64,000 nucleotides of DNA, taken from NCBI GenBank assembly GCA_031841125.1, contig CM063111.1:39506955-39570954 (forward strand). The letters run 5' to 3'. The notes beneath the pieces were generated by a model that searched no databases, was not told where the DNA came from, and was given only the letters and a program-made list of their open reading frames with translations. Numbering within the stretch: the first letter of the stretch is position 1; every line of letters begins with the position of its first letter. Positions 14,401 to 26,400 of this stretch are shown here, one piece after another. A program made the position numbers and the translations under genes. Source of the DNA: Acanthococcus lagerstroemiae. Taxonomy: Eukaryota > Arthropoda > Insecta > Hemiptera > Eriococcidae.

Positions 14401-17400
14401 TTCTTTCATTCGATCTGATTAGATCCGATTAACTTCCCAAAATTATCAAAATTAAAGAACTCTAATTCAATCCTATTACATCTCAATCACCCCCAATTGA
14501 TTTTCGGAAGTGTTTCAATTAAAATTTGTAAATTATGTCCAGATATCCACCGGGTACCTATTAGTGCTGTCAATTCAACTCGATTAATCGATTATTTTTT
14601 TTTAAATCGGAAACATTGTTGATTTGATTAATCGATCGATTTTAATTGATTCAACTCGCCGCGATTAATCGACCGATTTCAATTGATTCAATTTGACACA
14701 AATAATCGACCGATTTCCATCGAGTCAACTTGACGCGATTCAACTTGATTCGACTTGAATAGTTAGAATACTTATTAGTTGTTAGTTATCAGACACAAAT
14801 TGATACGGCCCATTTAAATCGGCTCGATTTGATTCAATCAAAAGTTTAAAACACAAGATAAACAAAGGAAGTCGAAGTGGCATCATGGCATTGCTATTGT
14901 TAACATGCAAGATGTAACATTAAAAGAAAAGTCGTCAAGTCACATTTAAGGGAGGAAGGGGGCGTATTCAGAAATGGATTTAACTTGATAGATCAATCAA
15001 GTTCGCGATTTTTTTGCCTGTTTTTGCTTAAATAATGCTTTAAAACATTAAAACAGGAAAAAAAAAATCGCGAACTTGCTTGATCGATCAAATTAAATCC
15101 ATTTCTAAATACGTGCCGGAACCATAAAATCCGGTAGTTTTTTTAATCGACGATTGAAAAAATTCAATGTTTTTAATCGACTTGATTTTTTTAATCGACT
15201 CGATTTTTTTAATCGATTCAACTTTTGTAATAGATTTAAAATAATCGCGATTACAAGATCTGCCGATTTGCCGATTTTTTTAAAAATCGATTCAATTTTT
15301 AAAAATCGATTAATCGATTTTTTTTTTAAATCGACAGCACTAGTACCTATACCTACCCTGCCAATATTATAGCAATATTTATCTAGATGGCTGCCGAACC
15401 CCTATGTAATATTTGAGTTATTAGGAGCATTTCAACTTTCAGTCTACTTTTATTCGGTATCTCGCTTGAACTGAATACATTTCAAGAAAACTGATCAAAC
15501 TGATTCGCATGCGAACTTTTTCTCATGGATGATTCACCCGCTCTTCAAAAACTCTAAAAGTTTTTCTTATTTTTCAACTGATGGTGGATTTATATTCGAG
15601 TCAGCGACTACAGGCCAACATGTTTTGTCAGGTGCTGTTTTGACAACACAGCACAGCCACACAATGTCGGCGACATCCTCCTCAAACCGACGCCAGTCGG
15701 TTCGGGGACAATTTGTCCGCAACATGTTTGTGATAGGTCTACGACAAAATTGAAAAGAAATGTAAATCCATAGTTGTCGCCGACATTTAAAAGTTTGTTC
15801 GCGACATGTCACCGACTCGAATGTAAATCCACCATGATCATTCGCTTCTGATTTACTCTTATTTTCAGTGATTTCTTTCAACTGATCGAATTCGATTCGA
15901 TTAACTCCCGGGAGTTAAAGTAAAAAACCACAGACCCCCGGTTCAACGCTATCTGATCCAATCAACTTCCAATCCCTGAAATAAACGTACGTATTTCACT
16001 TACCTGAACAGTTGTTCATTTAGATCGGAGATCTGCTTAAGTAAGTCTTTAGTTTGCTTTTCAAGGTTTTCGTTCTCCGCCGTAAGTCTATCCACGTTCA
16101 TATTACTTTCCTACGATGATAAAATAATTACGTCGCTGTAGTTTAAATTTTATACAGTAGTAACTTGTTTTGTGGGAAGAGGGGCAGATAACCAAATGAA
16201 ATTAAGGGTAGCAATATAAGAGAATAAATTTTGAGTGCGTACTTCTGCTATTCGCTTTAGCTTTGCCGAATCCTTCTCAAAAGCGATAATTTTATTCTGC
16301 AGCTCGGAAACCTCGGCCGTGTTGTCCGCCTTCTGTCTCAGGTGATCGATTTCATTTGTCATTTCGGTGATCTTCTCTTTCAATCTGATCTTTTCTTTAT
16401 TTGAGAATTCGGCGTCGTCGCATCGTAACTGCGCGTAAAAATGGAAACAAAATCAGGTAATGAGAATAGCGAGCAAACGCCTACATTGTTTCAGCCCCAG
16501 TAATATTCAATTCCTCTTACAAAAGGAGAGGGAAGGGAAAATAAGGGATCCCCTTCAGATCCGGACAGTGTATTTAGGAATAATGGTAGATAACGAACTA
16601 AGCTGGAAACCGCATCTCCAAGGGGAGGGGGTGATAGTGAAGGCAGAAAAGCGATAAAGCGCTGAGGGAAATTATGTCCAACTTCTGGAGGCTAAGTGGG
16701 TGTCGTAGACGTCTTTATTCAGCGACTTTTTACTCAGACACGAATATAATAAAACTAGCGCCTAACTGCTTGTCTACAGTTTGCCCAAGGTTCTTTGAAA
16801 ACTCGATCAAACAGGGTATATTTCTCTCCCCACCAAACAAAACAAGCTTTTGTCACCCCTACATAAGCAAGAAAATAAACTATCGACCAATAACAATCAC
16901 GCCATATACATCAAAAATCACTGAGAAACTAATGCATCTGAGACCTACTTTTCCTTGAAAATAAGGGGAAAAAAAAGCTCCCTACATCCAAGACAGTTAA
17001 TGTTCAAAACGAGTTTCTGGACGATTGATGCGATGAACGGCTTAATCCACGACCAGCCAAGCTTTCGACAACATAAATCACTATCGTCTAATCTTTAAAC
17101 TACAGCACTATGAGATGAAAAGCAAAGTCGTAAATTAGTTCTAAATTTTCCAACAGAACCGAAGCCAACTCGTGAAAGTAGAGCAAGGGGAAATTATGAA
17201 TCCCAATAAAACTGATAACATGAGGTGAACTCCAAAGCTCAGTCTAAACTCCCCTGCTGTTCATAATTTATACAAATTATTTCCCACTAATATTCGAACA
17301 AGTCACACAATATATCAATGATACAAGCATTACTGTAAGACTAGCAATAATAATCATCACTGTCAGCGGTCTTTTAACCCAATTTTGAATTTTAAGTATG

Positions 17401-20400
17401 CAACCCATTGTATTATTCAAACGGATTCCAGTTCCTGCAAAAAGTAAAATTTGTAACTCCATTTACATCACATTTTCTCATGCAGTAAAGAGTTACAACC
17501 CCATATGCCAGTAAAAGGAAAAGGGAACGCCCCCAACCCGCCGGCGAGATGAACTAGATCGTTTAAAATAGATTTGGATGAAGGAGCGTGGTGGAGGCAA
17601 ATGCCGTAAAATGGGCGGGTTAATTAAGCGTCGGTCGGCCGTTGAACCAAGCTGTAAATAAAGTATACAAGGGTTAGGGGTGGGGGAGTCTCATGATGGG
17701 TATGGCATAGGGAAACCGGTTAGGGGCAGTCAGCATTCCTCCAGTTCTCAGAAGTTGAGAAGATGTCAAAATACAACATTTTCCGCTACATGTTCTGTAC
17801 TAATGTATGACAGTGTTCAGTCATTTTAAAACACCTCAACGACGTTTTGCGACAGATCTCAGAAAAAAAAGTTCTTCTTAACGCAGATTTTAACAAGGAA
17901 CAATTTACGTCATTCTTTTTCTCTGTATTGTTGATAATTCTCAATATTTTTTTCAAGAAAATTGAATTTCGTTGTATATAGTGCCCTGATGTAAACTTCT
18001 TTGCCGAGATCACTGAAGACCTTTGGTATGTTGATTAGGAGTTAATCTAAAGAGATTTATAATGAAAAATCTTTGCTTGAAATTTTACCCACATCTAATT
18101 TTAATCTTTCTGTGCTCTACTAATCAATGAAAATATGAGGGACAAAAATATACTCTTCGTTTGTTGGCAGCTGAAGATCTAATTCTGCCAACTAATGAAG
18201 ATCAATCATAACGAAGTTCTTATCGGCAGAACTTGCAAACTGTAGATCCTATTTTTTTTTTTTTTTGAGTTTTTTCGGCGGAAGAAGGGGGGTCGTAAAC
18301 TACTCACTTTCATCTGAAAATGTTGAAAAAAGAGAGAAAAAAGGTCGTGTTTGGATCTGTGTCCTCCAAAACTACAGTACTAAAGTTACGGGTATATGAG
18401 AGTGTTTGGAGTTATTTTGAACCTTTCCTTAACGACGTGTGACAGAAAGTTACGAAAAAAACTATAAAGAGCCTGTTTTATGTACAGGGTTATTCAGTTT
18501 ATTGCGCAACATAGGGAAACACCGTTTGTTGCTTGGTGATATGAATAAGCCGGCACACGATGGCGGCCTATTCAAATTGAAACGCTACATTACTCTGGAC
18601 TCCGTGTGGCGCTGTTACGGACAACAGAAAATGCAACGAAAAATTCGAAGAAAAAAAAACAAAAAATAACACGACCATTTCCAAAGCATTTTTTAAGAAA
18701 TTTTGAAGAAAGATTTCTTTGATGTTCGAAGAAAAAGCCCGGGGAAGTTTATCGAAAATTATTAAGGGAAAATTTCCGATCATTTTCAAGGTGACTTCAT
18801 TGAAAAAATCTCCGATGATTTTAGGAGATCTTTTTTGGAGATTTTAGGGAGAATCTGCAATCATTCCAAAGGATGTTACTGGAAATTACTGAAAAGTACC
18901 TATGATGATTTTTAAAGGATTTCTTCAAAAGATGATTTCCAGAGATTTTCGTCAGAAATCTTTGGGATAAATTATCGATAATTTCAGAAGAATTTCATTA
19001 AAAGAGTTCGGGGAAAATTTCCGATGATTTTCAAGGAATTTCATCAGAAATATTTGCGGGAAATCCTAAAATTTTCGAAGAATTCATCATCAATCTTTGG
19101 AGAAGATTTCCAATATTTTCCAACAACTTTCATCAAAATGCTTTGAGAAAATTTTCCGATAATTTTTTGAAAAATTTCATAGGAAATAATTCAGGGGGAA
19201 ACTCCGTCAGTTTCTGAAAAATTTAATCAAAAATCTTCAGGAAGAATGTTCGAATAATTTCCGAGGAATTTTATCCGAAACTTCGGGGAAAATCTCCGAA
19301 TGATTTTTAAAGAATTCCATCAGAAATTTTTCTGAAAAAAATTCCGATAATTTCCAAAGAATCTCATTGGAAATTTTCGGGAAAAATCAGAGAATTTCTT
19401 GGGAATTCGAATTTTATTGAAAATATTAAGGAAAAATAAAGAATTTTATCGGACATCATTGACAAAATCTTCGATGATTGTAGGATAATTTTTTTTCAAA
19501 TCTTATCTCCGATGATTTCAGGAGAATTTTTTTCGAAATTTTAGGAAAAATCTGCAATTATTCCAAAGAATTTTATCGGCATACACTGAGAAGTACCTCT
19601 GATGATTTTTGAAGAATTTCTTCAGAAAAATAAGTCGATGATTCCCAGAGATTTTCATCGGAAACTTTTGGGGATAAATTAACAATAATTTTAGAAGAAT
19701 TTCATCAGAAAAGTTCAGGGAAAATTTCTGATGATTTTTAAGGAATTTCATCGGAAATAACTGGAAAAAATTGACAATTTCCGAAGAATCTCATTCGGAA
19801 ATGTAATAGAAAAAATTTCCAATGTTTTCCAAAAAAATTTCATCAAAATTCTTCGAAACGATTTTCCGATAATTTTTGAAGTATTTATTGAGAAATATTT
19901 GGGGAAAAACTCCGACAGTTTCTGAAGGGTTTCATCAGAAATTTTCGAGGAAAATGTTCGATAATATCGAATGAATTTCACCGGAAACTTCGGAATAAAT
20001 TTAATAATTTAGGAATTTCATAGGGAATTTTGGGAAAAAACTCCGATAAATTCCGAAGAATCTCACTGGCTTTTCGGGAAAAATCTCCGAAAATTTCCAA
20101 AGAATTTCTCAAGTAATTTTCGAGAAGATCCCTTTGATTTTTGAAGATTATTTCCGAAGAAGTTCATCGAAAATACTAAAGGGTATTTTCCGATCATTTT
20201 TAAGGTGTTTCACCGAACCTTATTGAAAAACATCTCCGATGATTTCAGGATAATTTTTCTGGAAATTTTAGAGAAAATCTGAAATTATTCCGAATATTGG
20301 AAATCTCTGAGAAGTACCTCTAATAGTTTTTGAAGGATTTCTTCAGAAAAAAGTTTCGATGATATCTAATCGTTAATTTTCAGAATGAATTACGGACAAT

Positions 20401-23400
20401 TTTTTGAAAAATCTCGTTAGAAAATTTCGGGAAAAATCTCCCATAATTGCTAAAAAATTTCATGAGAAATTTTCGAGGAGATTCCTTTGACTATTCGAGA
20501 TAATTTCCCAGGAATCTTATCGAAAATATACAGGAAAAATTTCCGATTATTTTCAAAGAATTTCATTGGACATCATTGAAAAAAACTGCTTTTGCTCGAG
20601 TGTAATACCTCCCTTTTCTCCGAAAAGTCGGTAAAAAATCTCCAATGATTTCGGGAAAACTTATGAATAATTTCAAAAATTATCGGAAAATTTACTCAAA
20701 AAATTTTGATGAAATCTGTTGGAAAATATTGGAAATTTTCTCCAAAATTTCCGATGAAACTCTTCGGCCTCTCCCGTCGCATCGTTATGTACCTCATACG
20801 GACACGTCTGATCTGCGTTAGACTAGTTGCATGTTAACCTGAATAGCACGGTCACTATGTGCCGACTTATTCATATCACCAAGTAACATGTGGTTTTCCC
20901 TATGTTGCGCGATAAGCTGAATAACCCTGTATAATCCAACGAGGAAAAATTTGGTCCATTCTCTTCCCCCGCCTCAAGGCTAGACTCGAAAGGGTAGTTT
21001 CCGAGGCCAGGGGTGTGGTGTCTCCGGAGCCACTTTGGTATACGTGCATCGCCATACGCTCCACCAATAGAGCCCCCTCTGGGAAAATGTTCTACTGGGA
21101 TGACTGAATACTTTTGATACGTTAATCAAAGAGCCAATCTGAAAAGATTTGTAAAAATACATTTTCTTCTGGCAATTTCGTCAAACTCGAATTCTAATTT
21201 CCCCGGGTCATCAACAAACATACTCGTATTTTTACATTTTCTGGTTACGTTCTCCAGTCACCTCGTCTGCACGCACCCGAGTGATAACTCGAACTAGAAA
21301 GCATACCTCCAGTTGCTGTTGTAACATCTGGTACGAATCTTGTATTCTATTCAACTGACTCTGTGTCTCTTTCAGGCAAGTTTCCAATTCGATTATCTGC
21401 TGGGTGTGTTTCTTTTTACTGTCTTCTAGGTTCTCAACCTGCAACATAAGGTATACACGCATCATAAATCATGATATTATGAACGCCACCAAACAACACT
21501 GCTGAAACCAAAATTAGGTTTATTGCTGGACACGTACTAGTAACGATAACTTCTTCTTATCTTTTTCCAGTTCCAATATATGCTCGTTATTGCAATGAAA
21601 CGCATTATCCTGTAACGTTTCCACAGTCGACAGTAACCGCTTGTTCTCCAGCTCCAATCTAAGTACACGTGTTTGCGCGCTACTGCTCAACTGTTCGGAA
21701 AGATTGTTACTACTGGACCCTAAAACACGCAAACGTAGGAATAATAGCAAAGATTCAATGGATCAAAAAATTGAAACATGGTAAGGATTCGTACCTAGAT
21801 TATGTGGTGGATACTGATCATCGACATGACTTGGGCTCGTTTTGTTTTGCAACTTGAGATGTGTGTTTTCTTCGAGTAAGTCTTGCAGCTTCTCCTGAAG
21901 GGCATCGCGCTCCTGAACATATCGCATTGCATTTGTTTAGTGCGGTCGAAGTATTGCTCATCAAAAAGTATCTTCAGTGATATGAATGTGGGGGGGGGGG
22001 GGTTCTGTAGCCACTGAATTGGTAATTGGTATTTTATATTGTTGTCAGTGTAACCCCCACTCGGAAATCAATTCATTTACTTTATAACCCATTTAATGAT
22101 CAAACCCAGAGATGATACATATGAGGGACTGAGTGCAATAGTTGTTAACAGTGTATGGAATACCCTGCACACTTCAAATGCTGTTATACTCAGCTCCCCA
22201 TAACCTGTGTTTCAGAAATTTCCAGATTACAGCTTCTTGTGATGCTACGGAGGTGAGCGTTACACTCACAAAAACAAAAACAAATTCAGTGGCCTAAAAA
22301 TAAACTATTGCGGTACGACTAAAAACAATTTCTGCTGATTAATAATTTTCAAGGTTGTGGCCTCATGTGGTGCCACGAAAGTAAACGTGATACTCAAGAA
22401 AATGAGTTCAGTCGCTCAGAAGAAACCACTAAGAGTAGTTTTAGCAAATCAGCAATTTCGTTGTTGCGACTACATGTAGCGCCACGGGATACACACAAAA
22501 TGATATCGAAAACTAATCTGGAGGCTCACAAATATTTATTTTAATACCGCCGAAAAGGTACTTTTTCTTTTCTCGACTTACAAGTTGAACCCCACCCCCT
22601 GATGTTACAAGGGTAGAGAATACGCTGAAAATAAAATTGAAAATAAATTCTGTAGCCCAGAAAACAGCCTGTTCGATCTAACTGATACTAATTTATAGTA
22701 AATGATGTATCAAATTTATTAGGTGACATCCCTCTAGGGACGGCAAATACTCGCGCGTGAATTGGTGAATAAATGCACAAAAATACTCAGCATTCTCAGC
22801 ATGTTCTCAGCAAATACTTCGTAAGTCAGAATTTGTTAGGAGTTTTCATGCTTCAAACTGCGAACTCACAACAGGTCATGTCCGTCAAATGTCACATAAC
22901 ACACTTCACTCCAGCATAATAGAATTTAGCACTGAGGTAAGTAGTAGATCATTTACTTTTGAATTATTACCGAGTATACTGAATACCAAGCTACTGAACC
23001 GTGATTAGTTCCGAACAAAATAGATTTTCTTTTGAGCTTTCAATTCTTCCATTTCATTCAGCACCTTCTGAACTATAGCCATGAATATTTCAAGCGTATG
23101 GTTAAAATATCCGAGCATTTGTTACATTGAGTATTTCTGCTAAAATCGAGCAGTTCTTCACGCAGCATTTGCTGAGATTCCTTCAGAAATGCTGAGCATT
23201 ATTGACGAGCATTCGCTCGCCAGCCATCACGTTCCCTGTGGCACCTTTAGGGTAGAACATACAGTTTCATCAGAATTGAATTCGGCGGGTTTGACAATCC
23301 CAAGCATATTTTTTCTTTACCCAATGTATTTTGATGATGAGTAATTGATAAAACACACGTTCTTAGCACTAAAAGGCACTTTTTAGGTAACGTAAAGCTC

Positions 23401-26400
23401 GACCATAGGGTCATAGCGTTGCTATTTCATGACAATGTGGTATTACCTACAGGGGATGAAGTATAATGCTTCCTACGCAAAATTTTATGGGAGAGTTTTA
23501 GGCACCGAGTATAGAATTCGTTTTCGAGGAAAATCAATGGAAAACAAAATTTGGTGGCACTACTCCTCGCCCTAAGTTTTCGCGACGCACCACGACTGAA
23601 ACTGAAGAATGGAGTGAACTAATCATTAATTTCAAAGGAATCTTCTTGAGTGTAGTGTAGTGGTCACTCTGATCTACTTAGCTCAACAGTTAAACGAAGA
23701 AAACTGCACGAAAATCAACCGCTACTGACCAGTGTTATCTCATCAATAGTCCGTTTCAGCTTGACCAAGTCGGACTCCAGCTGAGTTGCATAGTCTGCCC
23801 GTTTCTTAGCTTTGGCCAATTGTTCTTCCACTAGTTCTTTAGTTTCTTCAAGCACACGATTATCTTGACGCAGCTCATCGACACGACCTTTGTAGAAATC
23901 AAGATCGCCCAGTTTTTCTCGATACTTGATTACTTCAGACTCCAGCCGGTCGCAACGTTCCGCCTTTTCACGCAGCGCATCTACTTCATCTCGGTAGGCT
24001 TTGCCTACACGAGCTTCTTGTTTCAGCTCTTGCATCTAAAGTAAACAACAACATTCGATTGAAAAAAAAGGTTTTACAGAAAACGTTGAACGATATTTTC
24101 ATACATTACGAACTGCATTCTATTAAATTACACTACTTTTAACCCACAATGAAAATGAATGTAGTACGCCTTATACATCGTTATCATTATTACAGAGTGA
24201 CAACCGTTTCTCGAGTCTCCAATTTTGAAAAGAAAGTATCTCACTCCCCCACTCAGATAAAAACCACTCCAAAATTTGAAACGAAGATATTTTTCTAAAA
24301 TGAAAGTACAGATTATGAATGTTTCGTAAGACCTACGAGACTTCGCCCCTTGCCAGGTTCGTGACCTAGTCTTAGGTAATATTACATACATTGCTGTCCT
24401 TTTCGCTATAACCGCATCCAACAATATCCACAGGAGGAAGGAAAAATCAGGTATTCAATATGATGCATTCATGTCTATGCCTTTATTACAGAGGAAATCA
24501 TGTTTGTAATTGTGGTGTTGTGTCGCGAACAAGAAACTCGCAGATAATGTCTGGGACAAATATGCATATAGCAAACAGGTTTAGATGGTAATATATTTCT
24601 CTTTATCAAGTTTAACAGGTATCTGATTTATATCATGATTTGACGATGCGAGAAGAGGAATTCTCTGATGGCATTTGTGTTAGCCGTTGCCAAAAGAACC
24701 CAGTTAGCAGAAAACCACATATTTTCTCAAAGTAATGTAAAGTCTTTCAGTCATCATGTCCTCAAATGACTAAGATAAAGACTTAATGAAAACATACGAT
24801 ATAATAAAGGCATAAGAAGACATAATAAAGGAATAATTAGACAATAGAATATAATAACTGATTACGTCGTTATGTCTAATCAGTTCGAATACTTTCTTTT
24901 CCGGGGAGGAGAGAGGGAATAGGCAGAGGGCAGAATAAGGTCTTCACTAAATTATAGTGATTATTAAAACGAGCAAAACTGAAAAGTCTTCACAAATCAG
25001 AAAATGAATCCCTCTTTAGCAAACACCCTGTATTATTATTAGAAGTAGACGTAATAGCAGTAATAATAATAGTAGTAGTAATATTAGTAGTCAGAGGCGC
25101 AACAACCTTATACTGTGAGTGGGGTGCTCAGAGCATGTGCCTGTCGATGACAAAAAAAGTGTTCAAATTATTATTCTTCGCTGGAGGGGCATCACAAGTG
25201 GGGGGTCTGGCAGCCTTGGACCCCTTGTTGTTGCACCCCTGCTAGTAGTAATAGTAGTAGTATCATTATTATTATACCTCGGATTTTAATTTCGATATCG
25301 TTGTACTGCTCCTATGCAATTCATCTTTGGTTTCAACAAGAGCTTCTGACTTTTCTTCCCTTTAGAACAGGCATAAAAAATATTTCATCAGAAACAACAA
25401 ACATTACAGCCCGTAAACTTTCCACATAGAAGGCCACTTTTCAATTTCGAAGAAATTGCTACAGGAAACAGAAGTTTGATTTCTAAAACTTATGGTATTT
25501 GTACACGAGACTAGTTTTTTCTAGCGGCTAGTTGCTAATACTTCCCATTTAGGATGGACAGCTGGCTAGTTAGACGCAGCAACTTATCTATCACAAATTT
25601 CTCATTATTTTATTAACTAGAAGCTAGAAAACCTTCATCTTGTACCAACACTTTAACAAATATTGAGGCTCGACAGCATACAAAGGTGACTAAGTGGCAA
25701 GCATGCAAACTATCAACTAGAGGTACTAGGATATTTATTCATCGATTGATAAAACGAGCGATACGTGTTACTTATGAACTTACAATTCCTGTCTCATTTT
25801 TCTTAGTTTTGTCTTCCAGTCAGCCAGCTCCCCGGCAAGATGCTGACACTGGCTATCGGCTGGATGCCCAACATTACTAACAACATTTGACGAAATACTC
25901 GATCGTTTCTCTTCGAAAGCAGACAACCATAACTAAACACATTGGCAAGTTACATAAACCAATTCAATTTACAATGGTCGACGACATATATAATACGATC
26001 AGGACAACGATCTTGATCACCATCATTGCACTAACCTGAAAGTAATAATCTCGTTCTTTCAACAGTCTTCTGATGTGGTTCAACAGTAAATCTGTCGTAA
26101 GCAACTCGCAGTTATCAGTCGACAACACGATTTCTTGACTTTCTGTCACCTGCAACGAGAATTTGTTTGAGAGAAACTCTTTCGATCAGCTCGTACCAAT
26201 GTTATACCCACATTCGACCGTCATTTACCTGCCGTATGCAGTGGACAAGAGTGTGCTGGCACTCTACTGGCAACGATTTGATATTTTCGATGAATGTTTG
26301 CTTGTTCGGACACTGGACAGCACATCCGAGAAGCAGCAGCAACAACAAACGCATATCTTCGAGTCCTTCTTTTGATTCGGGTTTTTGTCCCAATCTTACA

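Noticed and set aside
19518..19981. 77-codon Lys/Phe-rich open frames in the satellite
   Set aside because: They arise because the 45-bp period is divisible by three; the proteins simply repeat the monomer.
18680..20770. CRISPR-like array
   Set aside because: Monomers are contiguous and diverged with no unique spacers, and the DNA is eukaryotic.
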